The notes under the pieces: generated by a model
What the model was told of the DNA's origin: nothing
Databases searched by the model: none
What the model saw: the letters and a program-made list of their open reading frames with translations, nothing else
Source of the DNA: Emydura subglobosa
Lineage: Eukaryota; Chordata; Testudines; Chelidae
DNA length: 64,000 bases
NCBI GenBank assembly: GCA_007922225.1
Contig: ML679941.1
Location: 63,154,099-63,218,098, forward strand
Direction of reading: 5' to 3'
Translations under genes and position numbers: made by a program
Shown here: piece by piece, positions 1 through 11,135 of the stretch
How positions within the stretch are numbered: the first letter of the stretch is position 1
How the letters are laid out: every line of letters starts with the position of its first letter

Positions 1-291
1 GGGATTTTTCACTAGTATCCCCAACTCTTGTACACGCTACCCATATTCCCATTGCCCCAAACTCCCTTTTGCACACCAGATGAAACTATATAGTCATGTG
101 ACTGTGATCAAGATTCAATTTCTCTGCAGTCCCCAACATTTCTGATGCATTGAGTCATAACATGGGGTGTGATCGGGCACCCATGTGTACAGCAAACCAT
201 CTCAGTTTTTCTTAATCACTAATTTTGGTGTCCATGAGCAGTCCAATATCTGCCACCCATCTGTGTTTTGGCTTTTGTGCACGGGTGCCAT
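1..291. other. AT-rich non-coding stretch
   Basis: I see no gene, RNA or recognisable repeat here. Short open frames carry no recognisable motif. Confidence 0.5.
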
Positions 292-977
292 TTAGAGTTG
301 CCAGGTGTCCGGTTTTTGGGACCTATTGCCTGATTTTGGGTGTTTAGTAATTTGAGTGGGGTTAAAGGCTCGCCAATTGATCTGATCAGAAGATAATGAG
401 GTTCTAGTCCTGGAATCAGGCTACAAAGGGTTTTACAAGGACCCCTGGCGTGCACTACAGGAATGCTCCCACTGATAACTGGATATGTATAGGTTTACAG
501 ACTTTTATTAAGATTGTGTAGAATAATAGACAAATGAATAATCAAATGGATAATGATCAGGATTATAGTCTTGTTCTAAAGATGCATGTGATATATTGTA
601 CGCTTTGGATTAATATACTCTCACCATTCCTGATGACCTGATAGAGAGATGTCTGGTTCCTCAAATCTTGAGTGGAAGAGTGGAGAGCTAGGCAGTGCTA
701 GAGAGCTAAGAGCTATAAGACTAAGACTACGAATAGTATTTTATTAAGTGTATATTAACTCAGAACAAAGATCCTAACCAACACAAAAGAAGCCCAAAAG
801 AAGAAGTAGCTGATGATCACACCCAATTAACATGATTTGCCCTTTTTATACTCCGAACAATATGGGGCCTCCTTTTAAGTATATGTGGAGCGGGAGCAGG
901 GCCTTGAGGGAAGAGGCTGAGCAGGGGATGAGGCCTTGGGGGTCCAGTTACCAGCATGTAAAAAAGTTGGCAACCCG
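292..977 (+). repeat. Interrupted 'GTTGCCA' interspersed repeat (both ends visible)
   Basis: The left part (about 292-345) begins GTTGCCAGGTGTCCGG. The right part (about 860-977) is G-rich (GGAGCGGGAGCAGGGCC) and ends AAAAGTTGGCAACCC. The reverse complement of that end starts GGGTTGCCAACTTTTT, so the outer ends are short inverted repeats sharing GTTGCCA. I associate both ends with one turtle repeat family; this is from memory, not from a search. About 500 bases between them (346-859) are AT-rich and unlike the G-rich ends, which suggests an internal insertion or heavy decay. A DNA-transposon origin is inferred from the inverted ends only. Confidence 0.45.
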
Positions 978-3206
978 CAATATTCCCTGAAAAGAGTGAT
1001 GACAGGCCTATGTGTAGGGGAAAGGCTTATCAAGAAGTTGCGGTCCTGGTTCTAGGGCAGGTGTGGATGCAGTGGGAGAAGCACAGGTGGAGGAAATGGT
1101 GGAGTTGGTGAATAATGAACTCACATCAGTACTGAAATGCCAGAAGATGGGTTTATTCAAGAAGAAAATTCACATGTGGAAACAGGAGCAGATTGGAATA
1201 GTTATAGCTTAGGAAGGCTTGTCAGTAGCCTGTTTTGTGGCATTCAGTGTTTTTTGTCTTAATTGCTTGTAATAAGGAGGTGACACATTTGGTGCAGGCA
1301 GCATTACTTGAACATATATACTATATATAGTCTCTCTAAACTGGAGTACTAGTTTGGCTCAGCCAAATTTTCAGTCATCTTTCAGAAAAAAACATTGACA
1401 CATTTTTTTAAAAATGAAAAATCCTGCTGGAAAAACTATTTCCCTTTTTACAACTTACTCCTAAGACTGTCAGTCCTGAATGCTTTATGGATATGTAGAG
1501 CTATTTTACTCATCCTGTCAACCAGCTATGTTGAAGGGAAGGAGAATAACTCTGTATAGAAAAGAGTTTTAGAAGGAAAAGAGCTGCACCATGAAGATCT
1601 CTAATGTCTGCCACACCCAGAAAGAGAAGCTAATTCATTCTGTGGCTGGTTGGTTTATTTTATAACTCTTTGCTTTCGGAGTGAAGAAGATGGATAGTTC
1701 TAGATAATACTCAGGATATGAGCAGAGTTCAGCAGAATACCATTCCACTTAGCTACCCTAACAACCACACAAATTTTCTCTTAAAAATAAGGCTGCTAAA
1801 CAGAGTATTGGTATGGGTTGGGTTAAACCTGATTGAAACTGGTGAGTGTAAGAGCTGCCCTTCACTATTGATGAACCTAAAAAACAATTAAGCTCCTTTA
1901 TTGAACCAAAGATCTGAAACAATAATAGCCTCCACTGAAAACACAGGCACACGTCACCACCAAAACACGCACATGTGGGCAGAGAGGTTTCGCTGGATAG
2001 TGTTTGGAGGAATGTGTGGTGGTCTTTGTCTATGAGAGAAGCAGAAGTAACAGCAGAGAATCTGAGAGACAAGCTGCAGAAAGCTCCACTATAGCTCCCT
2101 GGAAGGACTAGATCATATTATCAAAGTGGAAAAACTGGGATGCTTTACCTAAAAAGGGAAGGATGGGAGAAACTAGTATTTATCCATTTGTGACTCACTT
2201 TAAAGTTTTCTCCTAGTCCCACTCTTTTCCCCTCTCATTCAGCTCTGACCCTATGGTCTCTTGATGGATGTGACCCATCCACCAATTTATCCCTTCCCAG
2301 CTTGTAAACTTTATGAACCCCCTCAACTCTCTTCATTCTACCCTATTGCTCAGGCTGAGAATCCTGGTTCACTCTTTCTGACCTCTTCACAGCTCAGAAC
2401 CACTCCTTCAGCTCTGAAATCATTCCCAACAAGTTTTCTCTGGCTCAGAACGTGTCCCTCTTTCACTTCCCCCTATTCAGAACATTTTTCCTTCCTCTTT
2501 AATACCCACTTCCACCAGTCTCTGAGTCCTTTAAGCCTCCCTACACTTCTGGCTGGATGTGGACAAGCAGGAGCAGAGGCAGCAGGAGGCAACCACATGT
2601 GGCCTGAAATAACTCTAGAGAAGCTCGTATTCTTTGCTCTCTGCTTTATTTCTCCACCACTTTCAGATGATGTGCTACGAAGACTCCAGGGGCTGCAAGC
2701 TTCAGGGATCATTTGCAAACTGCACTGTGCACTGCACTTTGTGGAGATTCCTCTGTGGAATGTGAGTTGAACCTTTTAAAGCAGCTTCATGTGGCCTGTG
2801 ATTAGATACTAATTATGGTGTAATAATTGTCTGTGTTGAAATGAACACTGGGGAAGGTAATGGAATCCTCAGAATACCTCTTTTGTGCAGATATCTTGAA
2901 CCTTACGCTTTTGAACAATATTGGCACTCTAAGTGGTCCTCCAAAGAGAGTGCTCAGAGTTAACATGCCATTGAGAAGAGTGTTGGGGTTCACACCCCTT
3001 GCATCTGTTGTTGCTGCAGAAACAGAGGCTGGAGAGTTGGTTTGCCCTTTGTTTATGTTTATGACCAATAGGGCTAACATTTAACTCAAATAATTAAGCT
3101 TAGATTCTGATGAATCTCTGTTGGGGGAGGACAGCCCCTTCAATCATTTGATCCACTATTGGCAAGTTCTTACCCAATGTCTCTGTCTCAGGGTATGCAA
3201 CACTTA
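978..3206. other. Non-coding, unidentified
   Basis: Mostly AT-rich unique sequence. At 2,210-2,520 it becomes pyrimidine-rich on the + strand (many TCT and CCT runs). That bias explains the 169-codon open frame across 2,261-2,770, which has no recognisable domain and starts at TTG. No repeat family was recognised. Confidence 0.5.
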
Positions 3207-3425
3207 AAATGCTACAGCACCACAGCTGCACTGCTGTAGTGCTTCGGTGTAAGCACTCACTACAGTGACTATAAGGGTTCTTCTGTCACTGTAGTTAATC
3301 CGCCGGCCTGAGAGGTGGTAGCTAGGTCAACGGAAGAATTCTTCCATCTTCCTGGGGTATTTTCACACCCCTGAGAGATGTAGCTATGCCGATTATAAGT
3401 TTTCAGTGTAGCCTGACCCTCAGAC
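3207..3425 (-). mobile_element. Non-autonomous DNA-transposon remnant ('TAGGTCAA/AGCTACAT' family)
   Basis: The reverse strand reads in from CAGGCTACACTG at the 3,425 side, through a GTAGCTACAT-like block and GGGGTGTGAAAATACCCC, to GACCTAGCTACCACCTC and a hairpin with CTACAG/CTGTAG at the far side. The same block order (CTGGTTTACACC, TAGGTCAAACTAGCTACATA, GTGAAAATTTCA, GACCTAGTTAGGTCGAC) occurs on the + strand at 61,717-61,845, so these are two copies of one family in opposite orientation. The family has no coding capacity. Transposon origin is inferred from hairpin-rich ends and dispersal. Confidence 0.5.
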
Positions 3426-5300
3426 TATCCTGTTGGACCTGGTCTTTGTTTTAATGAGCCAAATGACATGATTGCAGCTATTTCTTTGGTACTGTGGGGC
3501 TGTCAGCATTGCACTAGCCCCACCTGCCATGTTCTCTTTGCCTCTATATGTGGTGGTGGTGGAGGAGGGGTGGGATATGGAAGGTCAGCTGGAAAGATGC
3601 AGTTTTTGATGGAGCAAAGGGCATTTTCTACTATAGTGGGAGTCAAATTGAGGACACCAGATACTGAGCTATATTTTCAAGATGATTTGTATTGATCAAC
3701 TTGTTGGCTTCTGATTATTATATTGTCTAATAATTGCTGCAGGGCCTTTTATCTTAAATTGATTTTTAATGTAAGGTTTGCCAATAGTTGTGTATTAACA
3801 TTTTTTTGGCTTCTAATAGTAAGAAATGCTTCTATATACAAGTATCTTGTCATATATAGCAATATTTTAGCATATATAAGAACAGAGCAAATACAGAAAA
3901 TGTATTGTTTTTCGGTCCGGAAGCCAGGATAATAATTTTGCTCTAGTAGCATATAATCAATATAGAGTAAAGAGCTATAGTTAGCAGCTTGAGAAATTTG
4001 ACAGATTTTTTCCAATTATTAAAATGTGTGACATTTTCATCCTATAAACAGTAGGCTAAGTAACCTTGAATTAGTGGAAACAAGCATTTTCTGTGCAACT
4101 TCTGATGACATTTCATTTGGCTATGTCAAAGATGGCCAAATGCGATCTGTCATGGGAAATCTTTTTGCATAGACTACAAGAGAGAAGGTTGTAGCCAAGG
4201 ATACTGTAGCTTCCTCTTGAAATGAAGGATAAGGAGGACATGGACTGTAAAACTGATATATCTTGCAAAACTTAGGGAAACAGTGAATGTGTGTTTGAAA
4301 TATATTAATAGTACAAGAGCAGGCCTCCTTAAGTGAAACTTCATCACCAGGGTTAGCATGTTGCAAATGGCGATAAGAAAGTATTCTATGGTGGTATGAT
4401 TTTTAGCTAATTCTAGGTTATTAAGGAGCTGCAGTTTAGAAGTTTAAGATATTTCAGTGTTAAAACACTGCTCAAAGCAAATGTAAGGAATGATACTTTT
4501 TGGTTTGTCTAGTACAACTAAAATGGCAACATTTTTCTTCAAGCTGAATAATCATGACAAATATTGTCCTTAAATTGGATCCATTAGATCAAGGTTCATC
4601 TCAGACAAAACCTAATCTAGGATTAATAAAGGTACAGGTTCAGTAACCTCATCTCTGTACCCACCCCTCATTAACTTTGTGGAACTTTTCAAAGAAGCTT
4701 ATATTTGCTGTTGGCCAAGGCATTCAGTAATTCCTTTGTTATGCTGGATGTCAGAAGAGCTGCTTCCCTTAGTTGTGCAAGTAAACCATCTGGCTTTAAC
4801 AGGATTGCTTGCATGAGTAAAATGTGCAGGATTTCTTCTCTGAAGGAGAACACTTCCTTTATAGCTTCACTTAGTCAATGTAGTTATTGAGGATTTAAAA
4901 AAAAAAATGCATCTCAAATTATTTACATGAAGCCCCTAAATAGATTAAATGGTGACACTTTTCTTTATAATTTTTCTTTGACAGCTATGCCATATTCAAT
5001 ATAATAATACGTCTCTGTTTTGACTGTATGGTGCTGCCTAATTAATTAAGCTGTCAGAATTTTTGCTAATAGACTGAGTGTTAAATTAGGTTAAGGCAAT
5101 GGTTGTTCTACAGATCCAAGTTAAAGATAAAAAAGAATCTTATCACCAAACCACACAACAGACTGTAAAGAGAGACAGATATAATAGTACAATAACAAAC
5201 AGAAATGAAAGAGCCACGAATGGAAACTAGTAATGTAAGAGACTAAAGGGTCATGTTAGCCAGAGAAGAAAGCCCCTAAAAATTAAGCAAATGGGAGAAG
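3426..5300. other. AT-rich non-coding stretch
   Basis: No gene or repeat recognised. The open frames on both strands at 3,723-4,366 are low-complexity, Phe/Ile/Tyr/Leu-rich translations of AT-rich DNA. Confidence 0.5.
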
Positions 5301-5748
5301 GGTGCTGGAGTGGGACATGAGTCCCTAGCTCTGCCACAGATTGCCTGTGTCATCTTGGAGAAATCGCTTAATCTTTCCGAGACTCACTTCCTCATTTTAC
5401 AAATAGGGGTAATCTTTCCTTGCCTCACAAGGATGTTGTGAAAATAGTCATTAATTTATTATATAGCCTTAATTATTGCATGAAAGAATCATAGGAGCCT
5501 GTTTAGCACTTACATAGCTCTTTTCATCTATAGATAGCATGACTCTCCATCTTGAACAGCTTAAAAGCCACTTCATTTTTCTGACACAGCCTTGCACAGC
5601 TGCAGTATATTGGCATGGTACAGCAACACTGCGTCATAATGACTTGCCATCATTTGGACTGCAGGCTGTTTGGGGCAGGAACGATCACTTGCTCTGTGGG
5701 GCCCCAAATTGTTTGTCCTGTAGGCTCTACTACAGTATAAAGATTGGT
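5301..5748 (+). mobile_element. MIR-like SINE with conserved 3' tail
   Basis: Bases 5,325-5,470 follow the MIR core: CTCTGCCACAGATTGCCTGT, then a TCATCTTGGAGAAATCGCTT block, CTCACTTCCTCATTTTAC and CCTCACAAGGATGTTGTGA. Bases about 5,660-5,748 match a 3' tail that recurs in this window at 27,121, 35,795 (minus) and 40,290: GGCTGTTTGGGGCAGGAACG ending GGCTCTACTACAGTATAAA. MIRs are ancient tRNA-derived SINEs mobilised by LINE2. An L2-like stretch may lie between core and tail. The 127-codon open frame at 5,539-5,922 falls across this repeat and is not a gene. Confidence 0.65.
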
Positions 5749-6560
5749 GTAAGTCCATTCCGTACAGGTTCTACATTGTGTTGTAATGTGAAGTCAGGCT
5801 GTGATTACTTTGTATCCATTTGTAACTCTAGAAGAGGAAGAGGGAAGGAAGAACTTGCCAGGTCTGAAGATTGCATTATGTATCTAGCCCGGAAGAGCCA
5901 CATGCAGTTTGAGACTGGTTGAGTAGCCTAGCAGTGAAGTTTTATTTTTAATTCAAGGGTTTATATAAATGAGGTTTTGGCCAGTGCTGTTCCCTTAGCC
6001 ACAACAAATGTAAATCACCTGTGTTTAGTTGACAGGTACTGATTGGGTTGTATCAAGAAAATAAATTGTAGCTATAGTGTTCTGAGTGGTCTAAAAACGC
6101 CAACTAACCCATGGTTACTGAAGTGTTTATCATGTATTGCAAAATGTAGCAATACCGACATATAAAGGATGAAACTACTGAAGCGTGCTGTACTGGCCAA
6201 CAGAATTACTGACATTGAATATTTTCCATGGTATTAACTGAATAAAACAGGTAAGTTTGTTTCTGATACAAGCAGTTTGCAGTAATTACATCAGAGATGA
6301 AATCATGAATGTTTTACATTTTCTACATAGCAGTTGTTTGACAATTGGCCTGAATAAACATGCTGCTTGCTATCTCTCAAAGTATCCTGAAGGGAGGGAT
6401 CCTGACTCCAGACTAATGTTTTTTGTTTTTCAAAGACCAAATGTCTTACCAGAGACCAGTCTTTGATGTGCCTATTTAAAAAAACAAAACAAAACAGAAC
6501 AAAAAAAAAAAAAAAGACCCTAGGTTGGGGAGAAGCAAGTTCACTATGGGTGTACTAACT
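5749..6560. other. AT-rich non-coding stretch
   Basis: Unique-looking sequence ending in an A-rich tract at 6,478-6,516 (AAAACAAAACAAAACAG followed by an A run). No gene seen. Confidence 0.5.
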
Positions 6561-6951
6561 CCGTGGTTCTCAACCAGAGTACGCATATCCTTGGGGGTAC
6601 ATAGAGGTTTTCCAGGGGGTATGTCTGCTCATCTAGGTATTTGCCTAATTTTACAACAGCCTACATGAAAAGCCCTAGCGAATCACTGCAAACTAAAATA
6701 TACATACATATATGACAGGTTTATACTGCTCTCTGTGTTTCTCAACCTGGGGGGGTCACAATTCACTTTATGATTATATAGTAAAAATGAGAAAGTAAGC
6801 AATTTTTCAGTAATAGTGTGCTATGACACTTTGTATTTTTATGTCTGATTTTGTAAGCTAGTAGTTTTAAAATGAGGTAAAACTTGGGCTACATAAGACA
6901 AATCAGCCTCCTGAAAGGTGTACAGTAGTCTGAAAAGATTAAGAACCACTG
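6561..6951 (+). mobile_element. Non-autonomous hAT-like transposon with 8-bp target duplication
   Basis: The 391-bp element starts CCGTGGTTCTCAACC and ends AAGATTAAGAACCACTG, imperfect terminal inverted repeats of about 15 bp. The flanks are TACTAACT (6,553-6,560) and TACTATCT (6,952-6,959), which match at 7 of 8 positions as expected for the 8-bp duplication made by hAT transposases. The interior (for example GAGAAAGTAAGCAATTTTTC) is non-coding, so an autonomous partner elsewhere must have moved it. A second GTTTCTCAACCTGGGGG motif near 6,737 resembles the start of another hAT-type end and may mark an internal rearrangement. Confidence 0.75.
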
Positions 6952-9900
6952 TACTATCTCTTTTGGCCATTAGGATGGGAAGAGACTGAACAGCGTTCAG
7001 CTGGGAGGGGTGCCTTGGAGGATGGGGATGGGGCTGGGACACAGGGAAAAGTGGCTCAGCAAATTCAATCTTTCAGCATAGAAGCTGCTTTACAATAAAT
7101 GTTCCCAGAGGTGAAGTAGTTAAAATATGTTTAACTGTATGTTTGCAAAGTTTCCCAGGGGAAAGGTGAAGATTGATTGCTACGTTTGCTATGGTATCTT
7201 AGAACTGTGACGTCAAATCTTTGTGTTTAGTTTTTCAATTCCTTATCTTGAAAAACTGTTTTGTTTAAAGTGGGAGAGGACTGAGTGCATATACTTAGAT
7301 GTACGTGACAAGTACTAAATAAAAATACTTGCAATAAAAAAGGATTTAAAGTAAATAAAATATTTCAGAAGTTTATTGACATTAGAATGCACATTGCCCT
7401 TGAAGAATGTCTCCTCACCTTCTTTCTAGAAAGCATCTCTGATTCTTTGCAATTCATGTTTGAAATGGAAACAATCAGTATACAAAATGTAATCCAGAGA
7501 GCTGCTAAATGAGATCAGATTTTTTTTTTTTAAACAAACAAACAAGGTTTTGCATGTAGTTCAGGGAACTGGAGTTAAAAAGGATTTACCATAAAATTTT
7601 TACAATTTGGCCAGTCATAAATGTTATGGCAAAATATATTCTAATGGTCTTTTAGAGTCTTTATTGTAAATTATTTAGTGACTTTTTGTTCGGCAATTAA
7701 TCACATTATAAAATAGTGTTGTTCACATCAGACACTTGGTGTAAACATGAACTTTTTACATTCCAGTCCAAGGAAAGAATAGATCAGAGTAGAAGTAAGA
7801 TTTTATTTAGAGTATCTTTCCTCTGACACAATCATGTTGTACACTTTTTTTGTGTGACACCATATCATTGTGTGGCACAAGCTATTTAAAACTGTTCCTT
7901 TGTATCTAGTGATGTTCTTATTTGAACAGATGATGCAGCTGGGCTTACTCATTGGAACTGATTTTAGAAGTAAAGAAGTAGTACTTGTCTCTGGTGTAAG
8001 ATGTATTGGGAAATACAGTGCTGATGTGTAAAAAAAATATACTAGCAAAAGACTGCAAAGGAGCCAATTCCTGCAAATTTCTAAAGAGGAACATTGAGTT
8101 AAGTATGGTGCCTGTCCCCAACATCCAGGCAGTGAGATCATTTAGCTTAGGAGTAATTTTTTTACATAACCTTTTAAAAAAACTTTTTGTGCCATTGTGG
8201 AATCTTTTTGGTACTTCCATGTTCTGTGATGCTATATCAGAATGCCCACTGTGACATTACAAATAGCAGGAATTGCAATGACGTTTTGGATATCTAATGT
8301 TCTGGGTTAACATCCGTGCACAGGAAAATACCAAATGGATATTGGAAGAGAAGAAAAGATTTTTTTGGGGGTTAAAAAAAAAATAAAAACAAATAAAAAG
8401 GGATGGGGGGAGAGGGGCAGGTTAAACTTATTTTTGTATTGAATTCCACACCTCCTTTTCCCCAGTTTAGATGAGCTGTGCTCGTTCACTTTTAAGTTTT
8501 TGGTGCAAGAGCAGACCTCTTCCAAAAGTGAACTAGCATAGAGTATGGCAGCTATTTAGACCTATCTCTTCAGTTGCTTATGTTCTACCAGAGTTATAAT
8601 GATAAATATTCCCAATGCCAAATATACTGGAAGTGCACAACCAAAGGTTATGTACATTTACAAAAAAACAAACATGCTATAACTAGAGACATGCTCTACA
8701 GAGAGGCAATTGATATATTACAGTGAAAATAAACAGAGGTAACATTTATTTTATATCTTCAACACAGAGTATATCAAAATTGTTGCTTTCACTTCTCTGG
8801 TAACTTATTGAGTTGGAGAGCGAGACCTTTTGCGTGGCAACACATCTATAATAATGCACAAAGCTTGTTAATCCTGTTTGGTAGAATAACTGATACCACT
8901 AGCTGTACAACTTGCTAACTTGCTGACAGGACCAGTTGAGATGTCATTCAAATACTAAGCTTTGTTTTCAGTACCAATAGTATGACTGAAGGCTATTTGG
9001 CTCTTGTATTCTTAATCAGTTTAATGCATAATTCTTCACCTTATTCTTTGGAGACTTGGTGTATATCTGAATATGGTTTTAGATCTCTACCATTCTAGTC
9101 AACTAAAAAAATGGAATCCTAAAACACATTCCTATCCTTCATACTTACTTAAGGAAATACAGGCATGTCTTTCCACTAACTTGTGTGGCAATCAATTTAT
9201 AGATATTGCCCCCTTTCTTTTACTGTTTAGAGTAAAATGTTTACGCTAATGTTTACTGAGTAAAAAGAAGCAAGATATTAATCAATAAGCTGCAACTGTA
9301 CTGATCATCCACGCTACATTAGCCTCTAGCAGATCCATACCACATAATGCTGCCCTGGTATGGTATCGGGACTATAGAGTGTTGCAGTCTGGCTATATCT
9401 TAAGGGAAAGAAATAGCAGATGTGGATAAAACATACAGGGTTCAGTTTAAGTGGCTTTCACTAGCTGAGTTATACAGCTTTCAGTCGCAGTGAAACAACC
9501 CCACCCCACTCTCTGCAGGTACCTCCTTAATCTTGAATAATCTTTTTCATTCTGATCCACCCCTACTCCAGTTCTGCCTTTCCTGGTCTTTTGGTTGCAC
9601 GTTGGCCACCCTTTTCACCCAACCCAATGGCTGATATTGGGTGCATGTTGTTCTTCAGTCCATTAAGACGGCTGGGGGAGACAGGCACCATCCCTCCTAA
9701 TTAGTATACAGGAGCAGCAAACAGACATCTAATACATTCTGGAGACTGAGGGAGGCATAGTGGGGCTGCATGGCTTTGGGAATGGTACAGAAGGGAGAAC
9801 AAGCCACCAAACCATCCTTGAAGTTCTTTAGAGTGTGGTTCCTAGGATTTATTGGTAGGAGTGGGGAGACTTGGGGGATAGGTGGGACTCTCTCAGCTTG

Positions 9901-10833
9901 CTTGAACTTTCACGGGCCCTAGCTGGAGATTCACGAATGAAATAAGGCTTGACTACAAGCTAAATGAAAGTGTTTCGAGTGGTGCTGTGAATGTTGTGCA
10001 GCATGCTGATCTCTTGTGTAGTGGTTGTGGAGTGGTACATTAGTTGTTGACTTAAGGGGGGTGCACATGCAAGAAGAAGTATTTTCTGATTTTTGTCTGA
10101 GAGCAATCTAAGTTAAGTTTGCAATCTCCATGACTGGAGATTTAAAAAAAAAAAAATCACATAGGTTAAAGTTGTTTTTTTAAGGTCTGTCCTGACACAA
10201 AGCAAATGCCGAATAGCTGATATTAACAGGTGGCAGAGAACTGAGGTTGGTCCTCCTCATGAATCTGCAGTATCATCTGTCCTACACCGAGCAAAGATGC
10301 TGTCACTGAGCTATGTGGGTATTGCACCTCACTGTTCTTGGCCTGAATTCTTTGGCATATATTTCTGTTACAGATTTGGTCTCAGCATGGGCTGGAAAAT
10401 GAATGAATGCAGGCTGCTTTTTTGTCTTCTCACAGAAGAATGTGGCACCCTATTAGCATACATAATTTGTTAAAATCAAATATAGGTAGAACAAAAGTAG
10501 CTAGAATGCTTCTCTCTGTCAATTGTCTTGTATTACTGTTGATAACGAATGCAGCTAGAAGCATCTGAAATGTTTGCTAACAACAATGCAGTGATTTATA
10601 GCTTATAAGCTTTAGTTCTTGTTTCAGATCTTGCGCAGTTAATAGTATAAAATGGGAAGTCCAAGATACCAAACCAAATATTGTTCAGTTTAGTCGCTTG
10701 TTTCGGTTTCTTACTATTTTGGCTCCCAATGCCTGTTTAAAACAAGCAATAAAAAATAGAGAGAAATTCTGAGAGTCACTTTGATGTAGGATCAAAACAG
10801 TAACTGTGAATTCAGGATTTGGGAATGACTCTT
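6952..10833. other. AT-rich non-coding stretch
   Basis: No recognisable gene or repeat. Short T and A runs occur (7,521-7,532, 8,367-8,398, 10,141-10,156). Open frames are short and without motifs. Confidence 0.5.
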
Positions 10834-11135
10834 AGGCCTCGTCTACACTGGCAGCAGTATGTAGGGTACATGGAGTTATATGCCGCAGTGAAAAGCTGGC
10901 TGCATCCACGCGGCAGCGTGTAGCTACATGCAGCAGTTAAAGGCTTTGGCAGGGGGCAGTGGAAAGCTCCTACTGCCTCTACCAGCCAGTCTTTCCCTGT
11001 GGCAGGAAAAGGCTTTGGCAGCAGGGAGGCAGCAGGACACCCTACGCTACTAAAAATAGCAGAGTAGACGTGGGAGACGTAGCTTTGGCAGATAGGGTAT
11101 GTACCCTAAGGTTCTGGTGTGTCTTTACTCTGCTT
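10834..11135 (+). mobile_element. 'GTCTACACT' non-autonomous DNA element
   Basis: A GC-richer island in AT-rich DNA, beginning AGGCCTCGTCTACACTGG. Inside it GTAGGGTACAT (about 10,860) is mirrored by ATGTACCCTA (about 11,099), an inverted pair near the two ends. The body is AGCAGC/GGCAGCAGGG-rich and non-coding; the 60-codon frame here is incidental. The 3' boundary is uncertain and no clean target duplication was found. GTCTACACT-type starts recur at 25,624 and 57,123. Confidence 0.5.

Noticed and set aside
2261..2770. 169-codon open frame on the + strand
   Set aside because: It starts at TTG, lies in a pyrimidine-rich tract that lacks stop codons for compositional reasons, and shows no domain, signal peptide or splice context.
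5539..5922. 127-codon open frame on the + strand
   Set aside because: It overlaps the tail of a MIR-like SINE and adjoining sequence; the translation has no recognisable motif.
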